NCBI RefSeq assembly: GCF_000156355.1
Contig: NZ_GG657899.1
Location: 536,828-600,827, forward strand
Direction: 5' to 3'
DNA: 64,000 nucleotides
From: Methylophaga thiooxydans DMS010
Lineage (GTDB): Bacteria > Pseudomonadota > Gammaproteobacteria > Nitrosococcales > Methylophagaceae
The position numbers were made by a program, and so were the translations under genes. Every line of letters starts with the position of its first letter. Position 1 is the first letter of the stretch. Below the pieces are notes generated by a model. It did no database searches. It worked only from the letters and a program-made list of their open reading frames with translations, and had not been told where the DNA came from. This document shows, piece by piece, positions 56,380 to 64,000 of this stretch.

Positions 56380-57440
56380 AAATTCTTCAACGCTACATTG
56401 CTAAAAACATCATTGCCAGCACCTTATTGGTGTTGCTGGTTTTGCTTGGTTTGTACACGTTTATGGACTTCATCACTGAGCTTGATGATTTGGGTAAAGG
56501 TAATTATCAGATTCTAGATATTCTCAGCTATCTCGCTCTGACTATGCCCAAGCGAATCTATGAGTTGCTGCCCGTCGCTGCTTTGATGGGCAGTGTGATT
56601 GGCTTAGGTAATTTGGCCAGTCAAAGTGAACTGGTCGCCATGCGTGCAGCAGGTGTGTCGATTAAAGACATTAATAAAGCGGTATTGATCGTCGCCGGTT
56701 TATTAGTGGTTGTGGCGTTAGTAATGGGGGAAGTTTTTAGACCTATTGCTGAGCAAAAAGCACGTCAAATGCAGTCTGTTTCACAAACCGGGACGGTTGG
56801 CTCTCGCTCGGAATATGGGTTTTGGACGCGAGATGGTAATCACTTTAATCATATTGAGCGCATTAACGCCGATGGCAGCTTTTCTAACGTTGCGATTTAT
56901 GAGTTTGATGACAAGCACCGCTTGCGCATTCTGACGCAGGCAGTTGCAGCCGAGTATCAGCAAGATAGCTGGATTCTCTCAGATGTCGTACAGAGTACGA
57001 TAGATGAAAAGGGCGTAGAGGTAAGCTCTGTGGCTCATGCGCGTTGGAAGTCACAATTGAACCCGGGCATGGTGAATATCGTTGTTGTGCCGCCTGAGTT
57101 TTTACCGGTCTGGGACTTATTGGAGTATGTGCAATACCTCAAAAGAAACCATCAATCCGTTGCTCAGTACGAGCTTGCTTTTTGGAGCAAAATGATGATG
57201 CCGTTAAGTACGGCAGTGATGGTTTTATTAGCTGTGCCTTTTGTTTTTGGCCCTTTACGCAGCACGCCGATAGGTGGTCGAGTTTTAGCTGGGACATTAC
57301 TGGGAATAGGGTTTCATCTATTCAATCAGAGTTTCCAGCATATGGGCTTGGTATTTGGTTTGTTACCTTGGCTGGCTTCGGCGTTTCCAACTATGGTCTT
57401 TGCCGGTTTAGCTTGGCTGATGAATAGTCGGGTGAGATAG
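56376..57440 (+). CDS. lptG: lipopolysaccharide export permease LptG
   Basis: Partner of LptF in the lipopolysaccharide transporter. The 354-residue protein has the same six-helix plus jellyroll plan and the family segments LGLYTFMDFITELDDLGKGNY, LAALMGSVIGLGNLASQSELVAMRAAGVSI and FVFGPLRSTPIGGRVLAGTLLGIGFHLFNQ. LptB, the ATPase, is not in the window. lptD, the outer-membrane end of the same machine, begins 650 bp downstream, after the tRNA genes. Confidence 0.95.
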   Translation: MKILQRYIAKNIIASTLLVLLVLLGLYTFMDFITELDDLGKGNYQILDILSYLALTMPKRIYELLPVAALMGSVIGLGNLASQSELVAMRAAGVSIKDINKAVLIVAGLLVVVALVMGEVFRPIAEQKARQMQSVSQTGTVGSRSEYGFWTRDGNHFNHIERINADGSFSNVAIYEFDDKHRLRILTQAVAAEYQQDSWILSDVVQSTIDEKGVEVSSVAHARWKSQLNPGMVNIVVVPPEFLPVWDLLEYVQYLKRNHQSVAQYELAFWSKMMMPLSTAVMVLLAVPFVFGPLRSTPIGGRVLAGTLLGIGFHLFNQSFQHMGLVFGLLPWLASAFPTMVFAGLAWLMNSRVR

Positions 57441-57446
57441 ATAAAA

Positions 57447-57471
57447 AAATAGCGCTATAAAAGCGCTATTT
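57447..57471 (-). terminator. terminator of the tRNA operon (also behind lptG)
   Basis: AAATAGCGCT and AGCGCTATTT form the stem. On the - strand it is followed by ATTTTTTTAT, a good terminator for the tRNA genes. In the + direction the T-run is short. Confidence 0.75.
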
Positions 57472-57479
57472 AGTGTAGA

Positions 57480-57555
57480 TGGCGTCCCCAGGGGGGTTCG
57501 AACCCCCGTTACCGCCGTGAAAGGGCGGTGTCCTAGGCCTCTAGACGATGGGGAC
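57480..57555 (-). tRNA. tRNA-Glu (anticodon TTC), copy 2
   Basis: 76 bases with encoded CCA. On the - strand it begins GTCCCCATCGTCTAGAGG and ends CTGGGGACGCCA; the acceptor arms GTCCCC/GGGGAC pair fully, the anticodon loop is CTTTCAC and the T-arm has GTTCGAA. It is identical to the copy 74 bp away. Confidence 0.97.
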
Positions 57556-57628
57556 CCAGTGACTTTAAATTCGGTTTTTTTCTTGTTCTAAAACTAAAAC
57601 GGGCCTGTTGTCAGACCCGTTTTATGTA

Positions 57629-57704
57629 TGGCGTCCCCAGGGGGGTTCGAACCCCCGTTACCGCCGTGAAAGGGCGGTGTCCTAGGCCTCTAGACGATGG
57701 GGAC
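57629..57704 (-). tRNA. tRNA-Glu (anticodon TTC), copy 1
   Basis: 76 bases, same sequence as the copy at 57480-57555, with encoded CCA. It lies between tRNA-Ala and the second tRNA-Glu in one transcription unit. Confidence 0.97.
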
Positions 57705-57727
57705 CTAAAACTGTTTCTTTCGGTATT

Positions 57728-57803
<76 letters not shown>

Positions 57804-58088
57804 CGAAAGGAAGCGCATATCATAGGTACTGATGCTCGAAGTGTCAACACATCGTAACAAATAAATTTCAGTTGTTGCGTTTTACTTACGGAAAGCAACG
57901 TTGCTTCTGATTAGCAGGTCTGTCTCGGCTGATAGCTAAGCTATTGACGTGCCGTGGATAAGTCGAATTGTGAGGTGTCGGAAATGCTGTCTAAGTTGCC
58001 GCGAGACCTTATATATGCGATAAATTGATGATTATTTTTTATCGGTCAGGACATCGATCATGGCTGGGTCAGCAGCTTGAGGTTGAAC
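57804..58088. promoter_or_regulatory. intergenic region between tRNA genes and lptD
   Basis: This gap holds the tRNA promoter (listed separately), a perfect 14-bp palindrome AAGCAACGTTGCTT (57893-57906) and the 13-bp palindrome ATAGCT-A-AGCTAT (57932-57944). A possible lptD promoter is TTGCCG (57996-58001), 17 bp, GATAAA (58019-58024). The palindromes have no recognised function. Confidence 0.4.
57819..57847 (-). promoter_or_regulatory. promoter of the tRNA-Ala-Glu-Glu operon
   Basis: On the - strand TTGACA (57847-57842), a 17-bp spacer and TATGAT (57824-57819), followed by a GC-containing discriminator (GCGC) before the expected start. Such discriminators are typical of stringently controlled stable-RNA promoters. 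Confidence 0.8.
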
Positions 58089-60356
58089 ATGCGCAGAGTA
58101 AAGGTTTTATCCACTATCTTAATGTCCTGTTTTGCTGGGGGCGTTTTTGCCGAACAAGAGCAAGGCCTGACATGCCATTTTGGCTACGAAAATCTTTTTA
58201 TGCCGGTTTCGACTGCGGATCCCGAACAAAGCGAAGTTGATGTCAAAGCAAACCATGTGCAATTGCTTCAGACCGGTACCTCGGTTTTCTCAGGCGATGT
58301 TGATATTACACGTGCTGGCCAACAACTTAGCTCCGACCGCGCTACCTACAACAGAACCAGCGGTGATGTGACCGCTAGTGGCGATGTCAGGTTACGTGAT
58401 AGTGAAATTATTATTGATTCAGAACAAGCAGAGTGGTCTTTAAATAACGATGAAGGTCTTATGCTTAATGCTGAATACCGCATTCGACAGATGCATGCCC
58501 GGGGTGAAGCCGCCCATGTTTTTCGTAAAGGCAAAGCCACTACCAACCTGAAAGACGCTACCTATACAACCTGTCCAGAGGGCAGTAATGTTTGGCAGTT
58601 AAAAGCCAATAAAGTCCACCTCAATCATGAAACGGCAGTGGGTGAAGCAAGCAATGTGGTTGTGCGTATGGGCGGTTGGCCTATCTTCTACACGCCATAT
58701 ATCAATTTTCCACTTAATGACGAGCGAAAATCAGGTCTGTTAGCACCAACGATTGGTACCAGCTCTGAAACCGGCTTTGATCTCGCAACGCCGTATTATT
58801 GGAATATTGCACCGGATATGGATGCCACCATCACACCTCGTTACATGAGCGATCGTGGTTTGATGCTAAGTGGTCAGTTCCGCTATTTGTCCGAATACAG
58901 TGAGGGCGAAATAGAAGCCTCTTTTCTCGGCTCTGACGATTTGCGTAAAGATGGCGATGAGCCCAATCCTTATTACAATGAAGATAGAAAGTTATTCACC
59001 TGGCAAAACCTAAGCCAGTTCGATAATGGCTGGCGTGCCGAAGTCGATTATGGGTATGTCTCGGATGATGATTATTTTTCTGACTTCGGCTCCGGCTTGA
59101 GTTTATCGAGCCGTACGCATTTAAATCGACTGGCAGAGACAGGTTACCGTGGCGATGTCTGGGATTTTACGGCTCGTGTGCAAGGCTATCAGACCTTGCG
59201 TGATGTCAATGAACAGTACAAACGTTTGCCACAGTTTTTGTTACGCGGGCATTTACCTGATCAAGCGTTGGGTTTGAGTTATGAGCTAGATGCTGAGTTT
59301 GTTGAGTTTGATCACAAAGACAAGGTAGAAGGTCAGCGTATTGATTTTGAACCTGCTGTCAGCTTACCGATGGGAACCGCAGCATTTTTTGCAACGCCAC
59401 GTGTGGCCTTGAATCACACCCGTTATGATTTAAAAAACGATCGCACCGACAGTTTCGATGATAGCGCCACGCGGACCTTACCGATTGCCAGTTTTGATAC
59501 CGGTGTCTTTTTTGACCGAGAAATCGATATTTGGGGCGATAACTACATCCAAACCATTGAACCGCGTGCTTTTTATCTCTATATTCCTCATCGTGAACAA
59601 TCTGATATTCCTGACTTTGATACAGCATTATCAACGTTTAATATGATTCGTTTGTTTTCTTACGATCGTTTTATCGGACGTGATCGGGTCGGCGATGCGA
59701 ACCAACTGTCACTGGCCGTGACAAGTCGTATTATTGATGAACAAACAGGTAAGGAAACCCTGAGTTTCACATTAGGACAAATTCAGTATTTCAGCGATCG
59801 TGAGGTCTTTCTGCCTGGCGCTTCGGTACAAGAAGATCGTGAGTCTGACATGATTGCAGAAGCCGTTGCCTACATAAACGATGAATGGTCGGTTAACGGT
59901 GAAGTGCAATGGGATCCCGATGTTAATGAATCAAACCTATCATCGGTAGGTCTACGTTACCGAGCTGAGAATGGCACTATTTTCAATATTTCACACCGTT
60001 ATCGTCGTGAAAATGCCGCTACCAACGTGCAAGAAGGCTTGGAGCATCTTGATGTATCAGCGCACCTACCCATAAATCAGCAATGGAGTGTGTTTGGTCG
60101 TTATTATCGCTCTATTAATACCGGTAGAACCTTAGAAGGCTTATTTGGTGTCGAATACGATAGTTGCTGCTGGGCAACAAGGTTGGCTATTCGCAATTAC
60201 GTGAATGAAGGCAGCATTTACAGTAACGTCGATACGCAAGAGCAAGATCGCAACTTGTCTATTTATTTGCAGATAGAATTAAAAGGTCTGGGCAGTTTTG
60301 GTAAAAAATCTGACAGCCTGCTAGAGCAAAGTATCAGAGGCTATCAAGCGGACTGA
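58089..60356 (+). CDS. lptD: LPS-assembly protein LptD
   Basis: LptD is the outer-membrane barrel that, with lipoprotein LptE, inserts lipopolysaccharide into the outer leaflet. The 755-residue protein from ATG 58089 (GAGG six bases upstream) has a signal peptide (cleavage after VFA, residue 21), an OstA/LptA-like jellyroll (about 50-180) and a 26-strand barrel region. Its cysteines are C14 (in the signal peptide), C29, C162 and the pair C693-C694; C29, C162 and the pair match C31, C173, C724 and C725 of E. coli, which form the two essential interdomain disulfides. It heads lptD-surA-pdxA-rsmA. Confidence 0.95.
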   Translation: MRRVKVLSTILMSCFAGGVFAEQEQGLTCHFGYENLFMPVSTADPEQSEVDVKANHVQLLQTGTSVFSGDVDITRAGQQLSSDRATYNRTSGDVTASGDVRLRDSEIIIDSEQAEWSLNNDEGLMLNAEYRIRQMHARGEAAHVFRKGKATTNLKDATYTTCPEGSNVWQLKANKVHLNHETAVGEASNVVVRMGGWPIFYTPYINFPLNDERKSGLLAPTIGTSSETGFDLATPYYWNIAPDMDATITPRYMSDRGLMLSGQFRYLSEYSEGEIEASFLGSDDLRKDGDEPNPYYNEDRKLFTWQNLSQFDNGWRAEVDYGYVSDDDYFSDFGSGLSLSSRTHLNRLAETGYRGDVWDFTARVQGYQTLRDVNEQYKRLPQFLLRGHLPDQALGLSYELDAEFVEFDHKDKVEGQRIDFEPAVSLPMGTAAFFATPRVALNHTRYDLKNDRTDSFDDSATRTLPIASFDTGVFFDREIDIWGDNYIQTIEPRAFYLYIPHREQSDIPDFDTALSTFNMIRLFSYDRFIGRDRVGDANQLSLAVTSRIIDEQTGKETLSFTLGQIQYFSDREVFLPGASVQEDRESDMIAEAVAYINDEWSVNGEVQWDPDVNESNLSSVGLRYRAENGTIFNISHRYRRENAATNVQEGLEHLDVSAHLPINQQWSVFGRYYRSINTGRTLEGLFGVEYDSCCWATRLAIRNYVNEGSIYSNVDTQEQDRNLSIYLQIELKGLGSFGKKSDSLLEQSIRGYQAD

Positions 60357-60413
60357 ACGCGATCATAATGTGATTGTCTAACGACGCGACGCGCAGTCAT
60401 TGCGCTGTTGCTT

Positions 60414-60419
60414 TATAAT
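60414..60419 (+). promoter_or_regulatory. possible -10 element of a surA promoter
   Basis: A perfect TATAAT 31 bases before the surA ATG. No -35 at a normal distance is convincing, so the promoter may need an activator or may be fortuitous. Confidence 0.3.
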
Positions 60420-60450
60420 GCCTGCGTGAATTTTGGAGTAAAACGTTTCA

Positions 60451-61716
60451 ATGATTAAGTATCTGATGGCAGCTTTGCTGCTTACCACTAATGTCTTGGC
60501 ACAGCCTCTCGATCGCATTACTGCGGTGGTTAATGATGAAGTCATTCTGGAAAGTGAGCTGATGGAAATGCAGCAAACTGTGCGTCAGCAGCTTAGACAG
60601 AGAGATGCAGCAATTCCTCCTAGCGAGGTGCTCAACAAGCAAGTGTTAGAAAGACTCATCATGCAGCGCTTGCAGTTACAACGTGCTGAACAGGTCGGTG
60701 TTCGTGTTGGTGACGATGCTTTAAATGCAGCACTCAAGCAAATTGCGAATAACAATAATATGAACCTTCGTCAGTTTCGTGATGTTCTGGAAGACGATGG
60801 CTACAATTTCTCAAACTTTCGTAACACGATTCGTGAAGAAATGATCATTACTCGCTTACGTAAAAGCCAGGTAGAAGATCGCGTTGTCGTGTCAGAACGT
60901 GAAGTCGATAACTTTCTCACCACACAAACGATTCAAGAGGGTGGGGAGGTTGAGTATCAACTCCAGCATATTCTAGTCAGCATGCCTGAGGCGGCGTCAC
61001 CGGAACAAGTGCAAGAAGCTGAACAACAGTTGCAAAAAGTACAAGCATTACTAGATGAAGGCGGCGAGTTTTCTGAGGTTGCTGCGGGTTATTCGGATGG
61101 TCAAAATGCCTTAGAAGGCGGCGAGTTGGGATGGCGGAAACATGGTGAACTCCCATCACTATTTGCTGAGGTAGTACCTGATTTGGAAGTCGGTGAGGTG
61201 AGTCAAGCGCTACGAAGCGGCAGTGGTTTTCACCTGGTTCGGGTTAAGGACAAAAAAAGTCAGGAATTACATCTGGTTAAACAAACGCTTGCTAGTCACA
61301 TCTTAATCAGGGCGAATGAGCTGACGTCTGCGGAACAAGCTGAAGAGCGTTTACAACAATTACGTCAGCGCATCGCGAAAGGAGAAAATTTCGCAGAGCT
61401 GGCACGCGCGCATTCAGATGATACCGGTTCTGCTATTGATGGCGGTAGCTTAGGCTGGACAAGTCCTGGCGTGATGGTGCCGGAGTTTGAAGAAAAAATG
61501 AATGCCTTAGCCATCGGCGAAATGAGCGATGTATTCGAAAGCCGTTTTGGCTGGCATTTAATTAAAGTTTACGATCGTCGTGAACAAAATATGGCTGATG
61601 AATTCAAACGTAACAAAGCACGCGAGCAGATTCGTCAACGTAAAATTGATGAAGAACTTGAAAGCTGGCTACGTGCCATGCGCGATGAAGCGTATGTGGA
61701 GTATCGAGAATCTTGA
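60451..61716 (+). CDS. surA: periplasmic chaperone and peptidyl-prolyl isomerase SurA
   Basis: SurA escorts outer-membrane barrel proteins, including LptD, to the Bam machine. The 421-residue protein has a signal peptide (cleavage after VLA, about residue 17), the N-terminal chaperone domain (LDRITAVVNDEVILESEL), two parvulin domains (about 168-270 and 282-383, each with LQHILV or ASHILI and the GGxLGW segment) and a C-terminal helix. The length is normal (428 in E. coli). Its stop codon overlaps the TTG start of pdxA. Confidence 0.95.
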   Translation: MIKYLMAALLLTTNVLAQPLDRITAVVNDEVILESELMEMQQTVRQQLRQRDAAIPPSEVLNKQVLERLIMQRLQLQRAEQVGVRVGDDALNAALKQIANNNNMNLRQFRDVLEDDGYNFSNFRNTIREEMIITRLRKSQVEDRVVVSEREVDNFLTTQTIQEGGEVEYQLQHILVSMPEAASPEQVQEAEQQLQKVQALLDEGGEFSEVAAGYSDGQNALEGGELGWRKHGELPSLFAEVVPDLEVGEVSQALRSGSGFHLVRVKDKKSQELHLVKQTLASHILIRANELTSAEQAEERLQQLRQRIAKGENFAELARAHSDDTGSAIDGGSLGWTSPGVMVPEFEEKMNALAIGEMSDVFESRFGWHLIKVYDRREQNMADEFKRNKAREQIRQRKIDEELESWLRAMRDEAYVEYRES

Positions 61717-62708
61717 CACCAATTAAACGCATTGCGTTAACAGCCGGTGAACCGGCCGGTATTGGTCCTGATCTTTGTATTCAAATAGCCCAGCAACAGC
61801 AACAGGTTCAACTGGTTGTTATTGCTGACCCGGACTTGCTTCGTGAGCGTGCGAAACAACTCAATATTCAACTACGTTTAATTGAAGTTGATTTGTCACA
61901 ACCGCCACAACTTGCTGAACAAGGTGAGTTATTTTATTTGCCTGTTAATCTCGCCGAGCCAGTGGCAGCCGGGCAACTGAATCGCGCTAATGGACTTTAT
62001 GTGATTCAGAGCTTACAAATGGCACTGGATGGCTGTCTGAATAATACTTTTTCAGCTGTTGTGACAGCGCCAGTGCATAAAGGCGTGATCAACGATGCAG
62101 GCGTTGAGTTCAGCGGTCATACAGAATTCTTTGCAGAAGGCGCCGGGGTAGATAAGGTCGTCATGATGTTAGCGACCGAGCAACTCAGAGTGGCTTTAGC
62201 GACAACCCATTTACCTCTTCGTGATGTTGCTGATGCGATCACCCAAGACTCGCTGAATAAGGTATTGTCGATAACGCTCAACAGTCTCAGAAAGCAGTTT
62301 GGTATTGATAAACCACGTATCGCCGTTTGTGGCTTGAACCCTCATGCTGGTGAAGGTGGTCACCTTGGCAAAGAAGAAATTACGGTGATTCAGCCAGTCA
62401 TTGATGCCATGCAATCTGACGATGCCACCATTACTGGCGCTTGGCCTGCTGATACGATTTTCAATCAAGATAAACTAAGAGATTATGATGCTGTGCTAGC
62501 AATGTTTCATGACCAAGGACTACCAGTTCTCAAGCATCATGGTTTTGGTAAAGCCGTCAACATCACTTTGGGTCTGCCATTTATTCGCACATCAGTCGAT
62601 CATGGTACCGCATTGGATCTTGCTGCTACCGGCGCAGCGAAAGCAACCAGTCTTCAGGCAGCCATCGATATGGCAATCACTATGGCGAACAGTCAACATC
62701 CATCATGA
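61713..62708 (+). CDS. pdxA: 4-hydroxythreonine-4-phosphate dehydrogenase
   Basis: PdxA oxidises 4-phosphohydroxythreonine in pyridoxal phosphate synthesis. The 331-residue protein begins TPIKRIALTAGEPAGIGPDL, the exact family start, so the TTG at 61713 is accepted although TTG starts are uncommon; it overlaps the surA stop. Metal and substrate residues lie in SGHTEFFAE, CGLNPHAGEGG and FHDQGLPVLKHHGFGKAVNITLGLPFIRTSVDHGTA. Its stop overlaps the rsmA start. Confidence 0.95.
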   Translation: MTPIKRIALTAGEPAGIGPDLCIQIAQQQQQVQLVVIADPDLLRERAKQLNIQLRLIEVDLSQPPQLAEQGELFYLPVNLAEPVAAGQLNRANGLYVIQSLQMALDGCLNNTFSAVVTAPVHKGVINDAGVEFSGHTEFFAEGAGVDKVVMMLATEQLRVALATTHLPLRDVADAITQDSLNKVLSITLNSLRKQFGIDKPRIAVCGLNPHAGEGGHLGKEEITVIQPVIDAMQSDDATITGAWPADTIFNQDKLRDYDAVLAMFHDQGLPVLKHHGFGKAVNITLGLPFIRTSVDHGTALDLAATGAAKATSLQAAIDMAITMANSQHPS

Positions 62709-63505
62709 CACAAACTCAATACCCACGAGCACGTAAACGTTTTGGCCAAAATTTCTTACATGATGAGGGCATCATAGAAGCGATAGTAGAAGCCATTAGT
62801 CCAGCTAAAGGCCAACATCTGGTTGAAATTGGACCAGGCCGTGGGGCACTGACCAAGCCGTTATTATCACGCTGTGATTGGTTAGATGTAATTGAGCTTG
62901 ACCGTGACTTGATACCATTGCTCAGAAAGCAATTGAACGATGAACAGCTAAACATTCACGAGGCAGATGCATTGCGGTTTGATTATCGCAGTCTACAAAA
63001 AGATGGCGAACCATTACGCGTCATTGGTAACCTTCCTTACAATATCACCACGCCCTTGCTATTCCACTTACTAGGCCAAGGCGACTGCATCGAAGACATG
63101 TGTTTTATGTTGCAGCGCGAGGTTGTAGAGCGCATATGTGCGCAGCCTGGCAACAAGCAATACGGCCGCCTCAGTATTATGATGCAGCACCAGTGCCAAG
63201 CCGAGTTATTATTTACAGTGCCGCCTGAAGCTTTTGAGCCGGCACCAAAAGTTGAATCTGCGATTATTTATCTGCAGCCATTGAAGCAACGAGTTGGCGG
63301 TGAAGTGGATTTGGATGTGATGGGTAAACTGGTCACGACAGCATTCAGCCAACGCCGAAAAACGATTGCTAACACACTGAAAAATATGATAACTACTGAG
63401 GTTTTTGAACAGGTAGGAATTGATCCTACCCAGCGACCAGAAACCGTTTCTGTTGAAAGCTTTGTTGCGTTGACCCGAGCGTACATCCAGAAACAGCAAA
63501 CATGA
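62705..63505 (+). CDS. rsmA: 16S rRNA dimethyladenosine transferase RsmA (KsgA)
   Basis: RsmA dimethylates two adjacent adenosines near the 3' end of 16S rRNA during 30S assembly. The 266-residue protein has RKRFGQNFLHDEGIIEAIVEAI, the SAM-binding LVEIGPGRGALTKPLL and the catalytic GNLPYNITTPLLFHLL motif. It overlaps pdxA by four bases. apaG and apaH, which follow in E. coli, are absent. A 7-bp inverted repeat TGACAAT/ATTGTCA (63503-63534) overlaps its stop codon. Confidence 0.96.
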   Translation: MTQTQYPRARKRFGQNFLHDEGIIEAIVEAISPAKGQHLVEIGPGRGALTKPLLSRCDWLDVIELDRDLIPLLRKQLNDEQLNIHEADALRFDYRSLQKDGEPLRVIGNLPYNITTPLLFHLLGQGDCIEDMCFMLQREVVERICAQPGNKQYGRLSIMMQHQCQAELLFTVPPEAFEPAPKVESAIIYLQPLKQRVGGEVDLDVMGKLVTTAFSQRRKTIANTLKNMITTEVFEQVGIDPTQRPETVSVESFVALTRAYIQKQQT

Positions 63506-63598
63506 CAATATTCCTCGCGAAGGCATGATTGTCAAGCACAGAACATCAGCTATTCATCTTGTGCCGGAACTTATTGCCGACAACACAAACTATCCGTC

Positions 63599-63627
63599 TT
63601 GACACGCCGATTTTGCTGTAGTTAGAT
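63599..63627 (+). promoter_or_regulatory. promoter of the HU gene
   Basis: A perfect TTGACA (63599-63604), 17-bp spacer and TTAGAT (63622-63627). The predicted start near 63634 gives a leader of about 85 bases. Confidence 0.75.
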
Positions 63628-63718
63628 ACACAAGACCAATAAAGCCAGTGTCTGGAAACTATGTGGCTATTGGGACTTGGACGATATAACTACTTATAAC
63701 GATATGAGGAATCAAGCT

Positions 63719-63991
63719 GTGAATAAATATGAACTAATTGATGCAGTCGCTGCAGCTGCAGATATTTCAAAAGCAAAAGCCGCACAAGCTGTTGATGGTG
63801 TCACTTCAGCTGTAACTAAAGCTCTGAGCAAAGGTGATCAAGTCACTTTAGTGGGTTTTGGTACATTCTCTGTACGCGAACGTGCTGCACGTACTGGTCG
63901 CAACCCACGCACCGGCGAAGAAATCAAAATCGCTGCTGCAAAAATCCCTGCATTTAAGGCTGGCAAAGCACTTAAAGATGCTGTAAACTAG
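63719..63991 (+). CDS. hupB: DNA-binding protein HU-beta
   Basis: From GTG 63719 (GAGGA at 63706-63710, eight bases upstream) the protein has exactly 90 residues, the HU length, beginning [20 protein letters not shown]. The arm region [25 protein letters not shown] and the C-terminal [17 protein letters not shown] are typical. The open frame extends to 63677 but the extra residues are not part of HU. HU compacts and bends DNA without strong sequence preference. The symbol hupB is by similarity; whether the genome has a second HU gene is unknown. Confidence 0.92.
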   Translation: MNKYELIDAVAAAADISKAKAAQAVDGVTSAVTKALSKGDQVTLVGFGTFSVRERAARTGRNPRTGEEIKIAAAKIPAFKAGKALKDAVN

Positions 63992-64000
63992 TCGTTTTTC

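Noticed and set aside
63503..63534. Inverted repeat TGACAAT/ATTGTCA after rsmA as a terminator
   Set aside because: The loop is 18 bases and no T-run follows; it overlaps the stop codon and may be chance.

Overview
The window is a gene-dense chromosomal segment of a gammaproteobacterium. The evidence is the gene orders pyrG-kdsA-eno-ftsB-ispD-ispF-truD, pepA-holC-valS and lptD-surA-pdxA-rsmA, diderm envelope genes (kdsA, lptD, lptF, lptG) and an Xanthomonas-like suf operon. Several hints point to a marine methylotroph of the Methylophaga type: tandem von Willebrand A membrane proteins at the left edge, like those that accompany methanol dehydrogenase clusters, and two secreted double-PepSY proteins resembling the lanthanide-binding protein lanpepsy of methylotrophs. 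The genus is inference. I saw no transposase, prophage, CRISPR array or rRNA.

Layout. 1-1308: end of one vWA-type membrane protein and a complete second one. 1376-4685: a signal-less L,D-transpeptidase-fold protein, nagZ and an MscS-type channel in a compact run. 4718-20443: core genes on the + strand: dnaE, pilU, accA, tilS, pyrG, kdsA, eno, ftsB, ispD, ispF, truD, a DUF1223 protein and cysG. 20444-23566: a TonB-dependent receptor with an operator-like promoter, followed by a small acidic double-PepSY protein. 23564-25765: nadC (-), ampD (+) and an FKBP isomerase (-). 25903-32050: a suf iron-sulfur operon (Rrf2 regulator, sufB, C, D, S, U, T) behind a strong promoter overlapped by a 27-bp near-perfect palindrome.

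32051-47661 is the most distinctive part: a PglL-like O-oligosaccharyltransferase, a small unknown protein, three class III signal-peptide prepilins, a PilM/PilN-like fusion, a PilO-like protein, a GspE/PilB-type ATPase, a GspF/PilC-type platform protein, a PilP-like protein, a secretin with an unusual C-terminal domain, and a NarL-type two-component pair. It looks like a self-contained type IV pilus/type II secretion-like machine with its own glycosylation enzyme and regulators. It has no prepilin peptidase here and does not follow the MSHA order. A palindrome of the form TAGGA-N5-TCCTA recurs in front of the transferase, in front of the pilin run, and in the promoter of the second PepSY gene at 49.6 kb.

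47828-50227: NAD-linked malic enzyme and the second PepSY protein. 50293-55155 (- strand): valS, holC, pepA. 55246-57440: divergent lptF-lptG. 57480-57803 (- strand): tRNA-Ala(GGC) and two identical tRNA-Glu(TTC) behind one near-consensus promoter. 58089-63505: lptD, surA, pdxA and rsmA, coupling outer-membrane biogenesis with a vitamin B6 and an rRNA methylation enzyme. 63719-63991: an HU-beta gene with its own near-consensus promoter.

Functional themes are envelope biogenesis and peptidoglycan recycling (nagZ, ampD, kdsA, lptD, lptFG, surA), DNA replication (dnaE, holC), Fe-S assembly (suf), and two candidate accessory systems: TonB receptor plus PepSY metal handling, and the glycosylated pilus-like machine.
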